Shown: piece by piece, positions 16,862 to 25,809 of the stretch
Position numbering within the stretch: the stretch's first letter is position 1
Layout: each line of letters begins with the position of its first letter
From: Maribellus comscasis
GTDB lineage: Bacteria; Bacteroidota; Bacteroidia; Bacteroidales; Prolixibacteraceae
Direction of reading: 5' to 3'
Assembly (NCBI RefSeq): GCF_009762775.1
Contig: NZ_CP046401.1
Coordinates: 5,530,001-5,594,000 of the forward strand
DNA length: 64,000 bases
Notes under the pieces: generated by a model
What the model saw: the letters and a program-made list of their open reading frames with translations, nothing else
Told to the model about the DNA's origin: nothing
The model's database searches: none
Made by a program: the position numbers and the translations under genes

Positions 16862-17992
16862 ATGTATTTTTTAGACGGGGAACGACTATATATTAAGCCG
16901 GAAAATGGTTGTAAGTTACTGGAGAGCCAGATTCAGAGTTGCTTGCAACAAATCAGGAAAATTAATTCAGAAAAGCGGATATTTAAACTGAATTTTTTTG
17001 TTGATGCGAATTCCAAAGAATCATACGATGCGATAAAAGGAAAAGTAAGCCAGGAGGTTCAAAAACAGTTTTCTGAAAGTATTTTACTTAGTTTTTTTGC
17101 ACAACCTCCATTAACCTGCAAAATCATTGTTGAAGCTTTTTTTTACGACTATACGCTTTGGGATTCAGAGTTTGTTTCCAACGGATTTGGATGTGCTACT
17201 TTGTTTCGAAGGGATAACACGGAGGTTTTGGTTGGAAATGTTCAGGCTAATCTGGGAGGAGGATGTAAAGAAAATGCAGAACGCGCTTTTGCCGGGTTGG
17301 CAGAACTGTTTTCCGAATTCAAATTTCCTGTAAATTCAATCATTCGCCAGTGGAATTATCTGGAAGATATTTTGGGATTTGATATTGATAAACAGCGGTA
17401 CCAGGAGTTTAACGATGTGCGCTCAGGATTTTACGCTGATAATTTTAATGACACTGGCTTTCCTGCGGCGACGGGAATTGGAATGAACAGGGGCGGTGTG
17501 ATAATCGAATTTGTTGCGCTTAAGTCGGAGAAAGCAGCAACAAAACCGGTAGATAATCCCGAACAGATTGCAGCTCATCATTACAGCAAAGATGTTTTAG
17601 TTGGCGAGGAATGCATTTTAAAAACCACCCCAAAATTCGAAAGGGCGAGGTATCTTGAGTTATTTGGGAAAAAGATGGTTTTTATTTCGGGAACTGCTTC
17701 CATTATTGGAGAAAATACGGTCGGTGTTGGTGATCCGGAAAAACAAACAGAGGTTACTATTAAAAATATCCGGCGTTTGTATTCACCGGAAGTGCTGGAC
17801 AAAATTTCCGATGAAAATCTGGCTGCCCGTTACGGACATGCTCGTGTTTACATCAAAAAGAGGCAGGATTTTCATGCTATAAAAAGAACATTCAAAAAGT
17901 TTTACGGAAATCTTCCGGTTGTATACATCATTGCTGATATTTGCAGAAATGATTTATTGGTTGAAATTGAAGGGAAAGTAATATTAGAGTAA
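16862..17992 (+). CDS. Chorismatase-like (FkbO/Hyg5, RidA-superfamily) protein
   Basis: 376 residues, cytoplasmic. The C-terminal two thirds resemble FkbO/Hyg5-type chorismatases, which are built of RidA/YjgF-like folds: NSIIRQWNYLEDILG, YQEFNDVRSGFYAD, GFPAATGIGM, FERARYLELFGKKMVFISGT and ASIIGENTVGVGDPEKQTEV are the recognisable stretches. Family enzymes hydrolyse chorismate; Bacteroidota homologues are uncharacterised. No biosynthetic cluster surrounds it: deoC is upstream and a convergent TonB receptor downstream. The specific activity is inferred, not shown. Confidence 0.65.
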   Translation: MYFLDGERLYIKPENGCKLLESQIQSCLQQIRKINSEKRIFKLNFFVDANSKESYDAIKGKVSQEVQKQFSESILLSFFAQPPLTCKIIVEAFFYDYTLWDSEFVSNGFGCATLFRRDNTEVLVGNVQANLGGGCKENAERAFAGLAELFSEFKFPVNSIIRQWNYLEDILGFDIDKQRYQEFNDVRSGFYADNFNDTGFPAATGIGMNRGGVIIEFVALKSEKAATKPVDNPEQIAAHHYSKDVLVGEECILKTTPKFERARYLELFGKKMVFISGTASIIGENTVGVGDPEKQTEVTIKNIRRLYSPEVLDKISDENLAARYGHARVYIKKRQDFHAIKRTFKKFYGNLPVVYIIADICRNDLLVEIEGKVILE

Positions 17993-18101
17993 AGTTGTTT
18001 TTTTGAAAGTTTATCCATTCAGGAAAGCTTTGTATCTGCTTTGCGTTTCTTTCGTTTATTTTTCTCTGAAGTTCGCAAAGCAGACACAAAAAATCAGCAA
18101 G

Positions 18102-20552
18102 CTAGAATTTAAAATCAACACCTATCATATAGTTGGTGCCGGCCTGCGTAAAATAGCCATCCATTTCATATCGTTCCCCTCCTAAAATATAGGAATAGAC
18201 CCATGCATTTGATTCATATTTTTCACTAAACAGATTGTTTATCATTAAATGCAAAACTATTTCGTTAAATAAACCGGTGTTAAAACTATAGTCCATTTTC
18301 AGGTTATTTACAAAATAGGCATCCAGAGCGCGTTTGTCGCTCGATGTATTGTCAATGTACTGTTTCCCGATATAAGTAGAGATAAAACTGATATTAATAT
18401 TGTCAGCTGGTGAAAAAGCAAATTGGCTGTTTCCGGTAAGTTTCGGAGAGAAAGCAAGATCTGTCGTTCCCAGGTTAAAGGCCTGCTGGCCTCCATTATC
18501 CCAATCATCCACATATTCCGTAAAATTTTTTATTTTATTCCGGCTGAATGTAGCATTGCCACTCCACTGAATATTTGGTGAAATTTTCCAACCGGTTTGT
18601 AGTTCAATACCTGTACGGTAGCTTTTATCTACGTTTACCATAATCCCGGATCCAACGTCGTTAATCTCACCGGTTAAAACCAACTGGTCTTTATAATTCA
18701 TATAATAAAAATTGGCGCTGGCTGTAAAGTTTGACGATTGAACAGAATAGCCGGCTTCCCAGTCACGAAGTGTTTCATAAACCGGCTGTTTTCCGTTTGG
18801 ATCGGCGTCTACATAATTACTGCGGTTGGGTTCGCGGTGAGCAACAGCATAAGAAAAATAGGCCTTCTGATTGGATTCCGGCTGAAGAAATATCCCAAAC
18901 TTTGGATTAAAGAAGTTGAAGTCGTGTTCCTGTGTAATGTCCCTTAAATCATCATCTATTCCTTCAATAGTATAATTGATCTTTCTGTATTGTAAATCGG
19001 TAAAAAGATTTAGCATATCGCCCAGTTGAATGTTATATTTTCCATAAATGTTAAAGTCTTTTTTTAACCCCTTACTTTTATACCATTTCAAATCGTCGCT
19101 GTTTATATCCACTTCGCCTAAATATTGGGCCCATATTATTTTACCAAAATGGTCTCCGTCATAGGTATTCCATCCTCCGCCTAATGTGAAATTGCTGATA
19201 TTCCCATTGTAATTTAAAGCATAAACAAAACCATAAAAATCATTATCCAGCCATTTGCGGTTCACTAAATCTGTTGCTTCAATTGTTTCCTCTCCAACCA
19301 CAGGATAGGGGAGCTGGTAATCGGCAAAATCTTCACCCGGTTCATAATTTTCATAATATCCGCGGCCGTACCTGTAGTGTAATCCTGTATTCAGATGAAA
19401 GTTTTCATTAAACTGATGTGAAAAATGCAGGTGATAATAGTCCTGCTGGTAGTGGTCTACCTGATTTTCGTAAGTGTAGTAGTTGTAAGTCCTGCTGTTT
19501 GAGTTAATCATTTCCTCGGTTTGCTTTTCTGAATAAAGCCAGTGGTCAGCATAACGTTGCATGCCTTCCATGTCGTTATTTAATCGCACCGAGGGAACTC
19601 CCCACCATGATTGATAAGTTTCTTCAAACCCGGAAAAAATATTCAATTTCAGGACTGATTTTTCAGTATAATAACCACCTGATAAAAAGAATGATTTTAA
19701 GTCGGAAAAAGCACGGTCAATAAAACCGTCGGACGAAACTTTTGAAAGACGGGCATCAAAGGTAAATTTTCCATTTATCAAACCGGTTCCTGCGGAAATA
19801 GTGTTTTTGAAGGTATTAAAAGAACCATAAGCGGTTCGGTATTCCGCATAGGCATCTTTCTGAAGAGTGTTGGTCTGCAAATCAATGGTTCCTCCAAACG
19901 CAGCTGCCCCGTTTGCAGAAGTTCCCACACCACGCTGAATCTGAACATTTTCAAGCGAAGATGCCAGGTCGGGAATATCAACAAACCAGGTGCCGTGAGA
20001 TTCAGCTTCAGAAATCGGAATCCCGTCGATGCTAACATTTATCCGGTTTAAGTCGGTTCCACGAATACGGAAGTTGGTGTAGCCTACTCCGGCTCCGGCG
20101 TCAGACGTTGCGACAAATGACGGGGTAAGCTGAAGCAGATAAGGAATATCCTGCCCCAGATTTTTACTTTCCAGCTCTTCCTGTGTAACATTACTGTAGG
20201 TCATCGGGGTTTTTTCTTTCGCGCGGGTGGCAGAAATCAGAATTTCATCTGTTAAAACCACGTCGGGCTGTAATTCAATAAGAATGTCTTTGTTTCCGTT
20301 CAGATTTACCTGAACTTCTTTGGTCTCAAATCCGATAAAAGAAACTTTGAGATGATACGTTCCCTTTTTTAAGTTTCGGAACAAAAAACTACCATCTTCA
20401 TTTGTGGAAACACCATAAAAAGTGTTTTTAATAACAACGCTTGCCCCGGCAAGCGGTTCCTCATTTCCTTTTACAACGCCATACAATGTGAACTGTGCGA
20501 ATGTTGCAAATGCGATCAACTGCATCAGTAGCAGTAAACTTACTTTTCTCAT
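18102..20552 (-). CDS. TonB-dependent receptor, probable thiamine importer
   Basis: 816 residues: signal peptide (MRKVSLLLLMQLIAFATFAQ), a carboxypeptidase-regulatory-like domain (~20-100, FTLYGVVKGNEEPLAGASVV), plug domain (NLGQDIPYLLQLTPSFVATS, FRIRGTDLNRINVSIDGIPI) and a beta barrel ending in a Phe-terminated strand (NYMIGVDFKF). A TPP riboswitch precedes it, which identifies it as a thiamine-repressed outer-membrane receptor, a class predicted earlier in Bacteroidota. No inner-membrane PnuT-like transporter or thiamine pyrophosphokinase is adjacent. Confidence 0.92.
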   Translation of the reverse strand: MRKVSLLLLMQLIAFATFAQFTLYGVVKGNEEPLAGASVVIKNTFYGVSTNEDGSFLFRNLKKGTYHLKVSFIGFETKEVQVNLNGNKDILIELQPDVVLTDEILISATRAKEKTPMTYSNVTQEELESKNLGQDIPYLLQLTPSFVATSDAGAGVGYTNFRIRGTDLNRINVSIDGIPISEAESHGTWFVDIPDLASSLENVQIQRGVGTSANGAAAFGGTIDLQTNTLQKDAYAEYRTAYGSFNTFKNTISAGTGLINGKFTFDARLSKVSSDGFIDRAFSDLKSFFLSGGYYTEKSVLKLNIFSGFEETYQSWWGVPSVRLNNDMEGMQRYADHWLYSEKQTEEMINSNSRTYNYYTYENQVDHYQQDYYHLHFSHQFNENFHLNTGLHYRYGRGYYENYEPGEDFADYQLPYPVVGEETIEATDLVNRKWLDNDFYGFVYALNYNGNISNFTLGGGWNTYDGDHFGKIIWAQYLGEVDINSDDLKWYKSKGLKKDFNIYGKYNIQLGDMLNLFTDLQYRKINYTIEGIDDDLRDITQEHDFNFFNPKFGIFLQPESNQKAYFSYAVAHREPNRSNYVDADPNGKQPVYETLRDWEAGYSVQSSNFTASANFYYMNYKDQLVLTGEINDVGSGIMVNVDKSYRTGIELQTGWKISPNIQWSGNATFSRNKIKNFTEYVDDWDNGGQQAFNLGTTDLAFSPKLTGNSQFAFSPADNINISFISTYIGKQYIDNTSSDKRALDAYFVNNLKMDYSFNTGLFNEIVLHLMINNLFSEKYESNAWVYSYILGGERYEMDGYFTQAGTNYMIGVDFKF

Positions 20553-20589
20553 GTTAAAACTTAATTTGGTTAAAAACTAACCAATGGAG

Positions 20590-20690
20590 CGGGACGAATC
20601 CCTTTTTGCCCTCCCTCCGCCGGTACTAACCGGATCAGGTTCTGTGGGTATGATCTCAGCCCTAAATATTTTTAGGCACCCCATTGCATA
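20590..20690 (-). promoter_or_regulatory. TPP (thiamine pyrophosphate) riboswitch
   Basis: On the minus strand: GGGGTGCC (20679-20686), a variable stem, GGGCTGAGATCATACCC, GAACCTGATCCGGTTAGTAC and CCGGCGGAGGGA. These are the THI-box landmarks, in order. It ends about 40 nt before the TonB receptor ATG at 20552, close enough to control translation initiation. Confidence 0.96.
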
Positions 20691-20742
20691 AATATCGGGT
20701 CAAAATTAAAAAGCTTTTTTGAATTCCGCAAAAGAAGAAGAC

Positions 20743-21477
20743 TTATTCCTGTTTTTTTTGATTTTTTTCGTCACGGGTTTTGGTAAGCGCAGAGGCAATC
20801 AAACCGGTTGGTACAGCAACGATTCCCAGGCCGATAAAAAGCATTACTGAAGTAAAAATTTTTCCGCCTACGGTAACCGGATAGATATCGCCGTAACCAA
20901 CTGTTGTTAGTGTTGCCACTGCCCACCACAAACTGTGAAATATGGAGGCGAATACCTCGGGTTGTACCGGGTTTTCAAAATAATAAATTCCTATAGATGA
21001 AAGAAAAAGAAGAAAAGACGAGAGAATCATAAAGAGAACCAATTCTTCTTTGATTGACATAAAGGCCCGGGCCATGTGTTGAATTGCTTTGCTGTAACGT
21101 AGAATTTTAAAAACGCGGAATAAGCGAAACAGGCGAAAAATTCGGATCGACCTTAAATCAACACCAAAAGTGAGATAAAAAGGCAAAATCGCCATTAAAT
21201 CCACGAGTCCGTAAAAACTAAAAATGAATTTAAGCTTCTTGTCTGAAACAAACAAACGAAGCAAATATTCAATGGTGAAAATAATAACCGAGGTAATTTC
21301 AAAAATGCGCAGAAACCGGTAAAATTCTTCTTCCTGGTTGGGAATGGTTTCCAACGAAAAGGAAATGAGCGAGAGTACAATTAATACCTGAATGGAAAGA
21401 TCAAACCATCGCCCCTCGGGAGTTTGGTTATCTTCAATAATAATTCGAAGTTTTTCTTTCCAATTTATTTTATTCAT
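20743..21477 (-). CDS. Voltage-gated potassium channel family protein
   Basis: 244 residues with the six-transmembrane Kv plan: S1 ~27-45, S2-S3 ~58-105, an arginine-rich S4 at 109-127 (RSIRIFRLFRLFRVFKILR), S5 ~146-166 and a pore loop with the K+ selectivity filter TVGYGD (192-197), then S6. There is no cytoplasmic RCK domain. It overlaps the thioesterase gene by 8 bp at its 5' end and is transcribed with it. Confidence 0.92.
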   Translation of the reverse strand: MNKINWKEKLRIIIEDNQTPEGRWFDLSIQVLIVLSLISFSLETIPNQEEEFYRFLRIFEITSVIIFTIEYLLRLFVSDKKLKFIFSFYGLVDLMAILPFYLTFGVDLRSIRIFRLFRLFRVFKILRYSKAIQHMARAFMSIKEELVLFMILSSFLLFLSSIGIYYFENPVQPEVFASIFHSLWWAVATLTTVGYGDIYPVTVGGKIFTSVMLFIGLGIVAVPTGLIASALTKTRDEKNQKKQE

Positions 21478-21886
21478 TCACCAGATATTTTTCAAAAGCC
21501 TCCCGGTGTTTATCGCTTAAACGAGTAGGTTTCATTGTCGCCATATTGATGAATAGTCCCTTTTGCCAGGCCGACGCACAAAGTTCATCTTTCTCGTTGT
21601 AAAACCGAAACTCCAGGATTGCCGAGGCATTGTTTAGTTTTGATACCCAGGTTTCTATACGAACCGAGTTGTATATAAAAAACGGCTTTTTATATAAAAT
21701 GTTCGTTTCAGTTAAAATAGGAACAATTCCTTCTGTTTTTGTAAGGTCTGTGACAGGAATTCCCATTGCTTCCAGTAATCTTACCCTTCCGTTTTCTAAC
21801 CATTGAATGTAAATGATGTTGTTTACATGTCCAACGATATCAATTTGATAGGTGTATACTTTTTCTTCGTAAACCAGTTTTTTCAT
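21470..21886 (-). CDS. Acyl-CoA thioesterase, 4HBT hotdog (YbgC/FadM-like)
   Basis: 138 residues with the hotdog helix and the active-site region TYQIDIVGHVNNIIYIQWLE: the GHVNNxxY motif is characteristic of 4-hydroxybenzoyl-CoA-thioesterase-like enzymes (Asp in position YQID). Such proteins hydrolyse acyl-CoA esters. The gene starts 4 bp after the end of the glycosyltransferase gene and overlaps the channel gene, so it is part of a minus-strand operon. Confidence 0.88.
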   Translation of the reverse strand: MKKLVYEEKVYTYQIDIVGHVNNIIYIQWLENGRVRLLEAMGIPVTDLTKTEGIVPILTETNILYKKPFFIYNSVRIETWVSKLNNASAILEFRFYNEKDELCASAWQKGLFINMATMKPTRLSDKHREAFEKYLVNE

Positions 21887-21889
21887 CGT

Positions 21890-22969
21890 CTAAATATGTC
21901 TGACTTTTGTTTCTGTACTGTTTTGTCCGAGTTGTGATTCAAAATTCAGTTCAGAAAATTTTCTTTTTCTTTGAATAAAAAACTTCCACATGATGCTTTT
22001 GTTATAAACTTCATCGTGGTCTTTTACAATCATTTGCTGCTGAACCATTTTTCTTTTTCTGATAAGTTTTGGAAGCCCTTTATAAAAAGCGATATGCGCT
22101 TTAGAAACAGCCCAAAATTCGCGGAAATTAAAACCGGCAATAAATTTGATTGCCGCCACTCCGTCCAAAACCATACGCGAAAAGAATATTCGTTTGAATT
22201 TGTATTTCGGGAGATTTTTAAACATCATCCAAAGATTGTTTCTGAAATTCAGGTATATTTTTTTCGGACTTCCATAGGAAAGTGTTCCTCCTCCCAAATG
22301 GAAAACCACACTTTCAGGCTGGTACCACACTTCGTAACCTAAATTTTTGAGTCGCCAGCACAAGTCGATTTCTTCCATGTGTGCCCAAAAATCAGCATCC
22401 AAACCACCTGCTTTTTCAAATGCTTCCGCTTTTATAAACATACACGCACCACTGGCCCAAAAAATGGGAGTAGCTGAGTCGTATTGCCCAAGATCGGCTT
22501 CCATTTGGTTGAGGATGCGGCCCCGGCAAAACGGATATCCGTATTTATCAATAAAGCCACCTCCTGCTCCGGCATATTCAAATAAATGCGGTTTTTCAAA
22601 ACTTAATATTTTAGGCTGGATTGCCGCAATTTTTGGATTTTTTTCAAACAACAGAATACATTTACTTATCCAGTTAGGAGTAACTTCTACATCGGAATTC
22701 AGCAAAATAAAAACATCAGCCTCAATTTGTTGCAGCGCCAAATTATATCCTTTGGCAAAACCATAATTTTCAATTAACGGAATAATTTTTACCGATGGAA
22801 AGTTTGTTTTTAAAAGTTCAATTGAATTGTCAGTGGAGCAATTGTCAGCCACATACAATTCCACATTTTCATCGGTGGAATTTTTAATTACAGAAGGAAG
22901 AAATTTTTCAAAAAGAGCAGCTCCGTTCCAGTTTAAAATTACAATGGCAACTTTTTTTATCTGAGTCAT
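21890..22969 (-). CDS. Family 2 glycosyltransferase
   Basis: 359 residues with GT2 GT-A fold marks: KKVAIVILNWNG at the N-terminus, the nucleotide-binding VADNCSTDNS, the DXD-like LLNSDVEV (~95), and the acceptor-side GLDADFWAHMEEIDLCWRLK with the catalytic ED motif (EEIDLCWR). It is close to rhamnosyltransferase-like members acting on surface polysaccharides. No other glycan genes are adjacent. It begins 10 bp after the hypothetical gene. Confidence 0.9.
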   Translation of the reverse strand: MTQIKKVAIVILNWNGAALFEKFLPSVIKNSTDENVELYVADNCSTDNSIELLKTNFPSVKIIPLIENYGFAKGYNLALQQIEADVFILLNSDVEVTPNWISKCILLFEKNPKIAAIQPKILSFEKPHLFEYAGAGGGFIDKYGYPFCRGRILNQMEADLGQYDSATPIFWASGACMFIKAEAFEKAGGLDADFWAHMEEIDLCWRLKNLGYEVWYQPESVVFHLGGGTLSYGSPKKIYLNFRNNLWMMFKNLPKYKFKRIFFSRMVLDGVAAIKFIAGFNFREFWAVSKAHIAFYKGLPKLIRKRKMVQQQMIVKDHDEVYNKSIMWKFFIQRKRKFSELNFESQLGQNSTETKVRHI

Positions 22970-22978
22970 TTATAAATT

Positions 22979-23455
22979 TTAAGTAGTAAGGAGTTTCGCA
23001 ATGATTAACGCCAGGTTCTCCTTTTCCAATTTTTCAAGAATAATGGCAATTTTTTCTGTCTTTTCCGGATCTTCCGATTTTTGCAGTGCTTCAATTTCTT
23101 TCACCTGTTTCCCTGTCAGTTCATCCTGAAGCAGCTCCCATACTTTTTCCTGTTCTTTTTTGTTTTCAGGTAATCCCAGGCTTTCCAGCTCCGCCACGGT
23201 TGCCCTTAAAATTTCGTCGGCCTGCATACGTACCGGATCTTTGTCTTTTGTTTTTCCGGCAGCAGCTGTATCGCGCAGGCTCCAGCTTGAGTAATCGTAA
23301 TGTAAATCCTTAATCATTTTTATTTTGGAACTGTCTTTGCCAAAAATACGTTCCAAAAAAATCAATGTATGATTTTTCCAGGCTTCGAGGTCGAAATTTT
23401 TTTCATCGAGCCGGGTGATTTGTTCTTTTAAAAGGGCAATTTCTTTTTCGGCCAT
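22979..23455 (-). CDS. Conserved-type helical hypothetical protein
   Basis: The ATG at 23455 (MAEKEIALLKEQITRLDEKN) is preferred over a TTG nine codons upstream. The 158-residue product is not recognised. It is charged and almost wholly helical: a short N-terminal coiled coil (~3-22), a central region with WKNHTLIFLERIFGKDSS, and C-terminal KTEKIAIILEKLEKENLALI. No signal peptide or Cys. It heads the run of minus-strand genes that includes the glycosyltransferase. Confidence 0.7.
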   Translation of the reverse strand: MAEKEIALLKEQITRLDEKNFDLEAWKNHTLIFLERIFGKDSSKIKMIKDLHYDYSSWSLRDTAAAGKTKDKDPVRMQADEILRATVAELESLGLPENKKEQEKVWELLQDELTGKQVKEIEALQKSEDPEKTEKIAIILEKLEKENLALIIAKLLTT

Positions 23456-23608
23456 TGTTTGATTTATTATTGATGGCTGCAATTTACAAAATCTACGTAA
23501 AAAAGTTAGATTTTACCGTTTTAAACCAACTGCTTCAAAGGATTTACTTTGTAACACAAAATATAAATCTCTGTTCTGTAAAGCTGGAAAAGGAACACTG
23601 CCAAAAAG

Positions 23609-24406
23609 TTATTTTTTGCCCAGAAATTTGTTGATAATTTTGAAAAATTCAGAGAAGTAGTTGTTGCTGGCTGCGATGATTTCCCCTCCAAAAAGCCAAT
23701 TATCCCCTCCGTTAAAATCGGTGATTTTTCCGCCGGCCTGTTGTAAAATAAAAACACCGGCAGCCACATCCCAGGCATGCAGTGCATGTTCATAAAAAGC
23801 ATCGAACCGTCCGGCAGCCACATAACAAAGATCTACAGCTGCTGAACCTAGACGCCTTATTCCACGTGTGTTTTTCATCAGTTCTTTTAGGGCTTGGATG
23901 TACAATTCTGTTTTTTCAAAATCATAATACGGAAAACCGGTGGCAATTAAAGTATCTTCCGATTTTTTTGCTACAGCTACTTTTATTTCTTTTTCGTTAC
24001 AATACGCCGGACTTCCTTCCCAGGCGTAAAAAAGTTCATTGTGGGCAACATCAAAAACCACTCCCAAAACCATTTTATTGTTCTCCGAAAGTCCGATACT
24101 TACAGAGTAGGGCGGGACTCCGTGAATGTAATTTGTTGTTCCATCCAGTGGATCAACAAACCATTTGTATTTTTCATTGGATGCATCGGCTGTGCCTTCT
24201 TCTGCCACAAAACCAGCGGCAGGAATCAACTGGCGCAGCGCTTCAACGATTTGTTTTTCTGCATTTTTGTCTACATAGGTAACCAGACTGGCTACACTTT
24301 TTAACTCTACATCGTCAGATGAGACTTTCTCGCGTTCATTGCGAATAAATGTACCTGCTGTTTTTGCAATTTCCTGAACCTGAAAACAAAGCTCTTTATA
24401 ATCCAT
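23609..24406 (-). CDS. Inositol-monophosphatase family protein
   Basis: 265 residues with the IMPase metal and catalytic motifs in order: AGFVAEEGTAD (metal-binding Glu), WFVDPLDGTTNYIHG (DPLDGT motif) and HAWDVAAGVFILQQAGGKI (WDxAAG motif). Family enzymes dephosphorylate inositol phosphates or related substrates such as fructose-1,6-bisphosphate or PAP; E. coli SuhB is a close homologue in layout. The gene is 32 bp downstream of mtaB, possibly cotranscribed. Confidence 0.93.
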   Translation of the reverse strand: MDYKELCFQVQEIAKTAGTFIRNEREKVSSDDVELKSVASLVTYVDKNAEKQIVEALRQLIPAAGFVAEEGTADASNEKYKWFVDPLDGTTNYIHGVPPYSVSIGLSENNKMVLGVVFDVAHNELFYAWEGSPAYCNEKEIKVAVAKKSEDTLIATGFPYYDFEKTELYIQALKELMKNTRGIRRLGSAAVDLCYVAAGRFDAFYEHALHAWDVAAGVFILQQAGGKITDFNGGDNWLFGGEIIAASNNYFSEFFKIINKFLGKK

Positions 24407-24438
24407 ATCTTTTTGGTTTGAGGTAAAATTAATTAAAA

Positions 24439-25743
24439 TTACTCCTTTACTTCAACAGCAACATGACCGTTGGAAAGAATTGATTTTAATTTTACTTTTT
24501 TGAGCTGGTTGACAAACTCATCATGGTACGGCGTTTCTACTTTTATGTAATTTTCGGTAAACCCCGACATGTTTTCATCGTTTTTTTGCGACTCGAAAAG
24601 AACGGTTTGCTCGGAACTCAAATTTTTTTCATAAAATGCCCGCAGCTTTTTCTCGGAAAGATTAATGTACATTTGCGTTCTGCGTTTCCGGTCTTCCACG
24701 TCCACCACCCACGGAATTTTTAATGCCTGGGTGCCGCTTCGTTCGGAATAGGTAAATGCGTGTAACTGTGAAATTTCGAGGCCGTTAATAAAATCATAGG
24801 ATTCCTGAAACAATTCCTCCGTTTCACCGTTTGTGCCCGAAATTACATCAACACCAATAAATGCATGAGGCACAATTTCACGTATTTTATGAATCCTGCG
24901 AGCAAACAATTCAGTAGAATATTTTCTTTTCATTAACGACAAAACTTCATCGGAACCCGCTTGCAAGGGAATATGAAAATGTGGCATAATTGTATTTGAT
25001 TGTGCCACCAGTTCGATAATTTCATCTTTTAAAAGATTGGGCTCGATGGATCCCAATCGCAAGCGTTCCAAACCTTCTACTTTTTCCAATGCTTTTAGCA
25101 GGTCAAGGAAATTTTCTCCGCTTGACTTACCAAAATCACCAATATTTACACCAGTCAGTATAATCTCTTTAAATCCTTTTGCCACCGATTTTTTTGCTTC
25201 TGCAACTGTGTTTTCAATGGTGTCGTTACGGCTGCGTCCCCGGGCATACGGAATGGTGCAGAATGAACAATAATAATCGCATCCATCCTGAATTTTTAGA
25301 AAACTACGGGTGCGATCGCCCCACGAAAATGCTTTATGATAGCTTTTTATATTGGCCAGACGAGTGGTCTGAATTTCGGTTTTCTCTTTTTTCTTAAGAT
25401 TTCCTAAATAGGCCGGAACGTGAAATTTTTCCTGTGTTCCCAACACCAAATCCACGCCTTCAATATGACCGATTTCTTCCGGTTTTAGCTGTGCGTAGCA
25501 ACCCACAACAATTACCATGGCATCCGGGTTTTTTTTGATTGCCCTGCGGATTATGTTGCGGCTTTCTTTATCTCCCTGATTTGTAACCGAACAAGTGTTA
25601 ATTACATACACATCTGCTTTTTCTTTGAAATCAACACGATCAAAACCAACTTCCCGGAAACCTCCAGCAATTGTTGAGGTTTCAGAAAAATTTAATTTGC
25701 AGCCGAGTGTATAAAAAGCAGCCTTCTTCCCCTTGTAATCCAT
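24439..25743 (-). CDS. mtaB: tRNA t6A37 methylthiotransferase MtaB
   Basis: 434 residues. The N-terminal UPF0004 domain binds one [4Fe-4S] through Cys15, Cys51 and Cys82 (YTLGCKLN, VINTCSVTN, VVGCYAQL). The radical-SAM cluster is ligated by Cys155, Cys159 and Cys162 (GCDYYCSFCTIPYARGRSR). A TRAM-like tail closes the protein. MtaB adds a methylthio group to N6-threonylcarbamoyladenosine at position 37 of ANN-decoding tRNAs. The TLGCKLN opening distinguishes MtaB from MiaB/RimO. Confidence 0.94.
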   Translation of the reverse strand: MDYKGKKAAFYTLGCKLNFSETSTIAGGFREVGFDRVDFKEKADVYVINTCSVTNQGDKESRNIIRRAIKKNPDAMVIVVGCYAQLKPEEIGHIEGVDLVLGTQEKFHVPAYLGNLKKKEKTEIQTTRLANIKSYHKAFSWGDRTRSFLKIQDGCDYYCSFCTIPYARGRSRNDTIENTVAEAKKSVAKGFKEIILTGVNIGDFGKSSGENFLDLLKALEKVEGLERLRLGSIEPNLLKDEIIELVAQSNTIMPHFHIPLQAGSDEVLSLMKRKYSTELFARRIHKIREIVPHAFIGVDVISGTNGETEELFQESYDFINGLEISQLHAFTYSERSGTQALKIPWVVDVEDRKRRTQMYINLSEKKLRAFYEKNLSSEQTVLFESQKNDENMSGFTENYIKVETPYHDEFVNQLKKVKLKSILSNGHVAVEVKE

Positions 25744-25809
25744 CCCTTTAAAATTGAATCATTCTAAATAAAGTGCAAAGGTAGAAAAAAGCTGCTTACA
25801 GCAAAGCGG

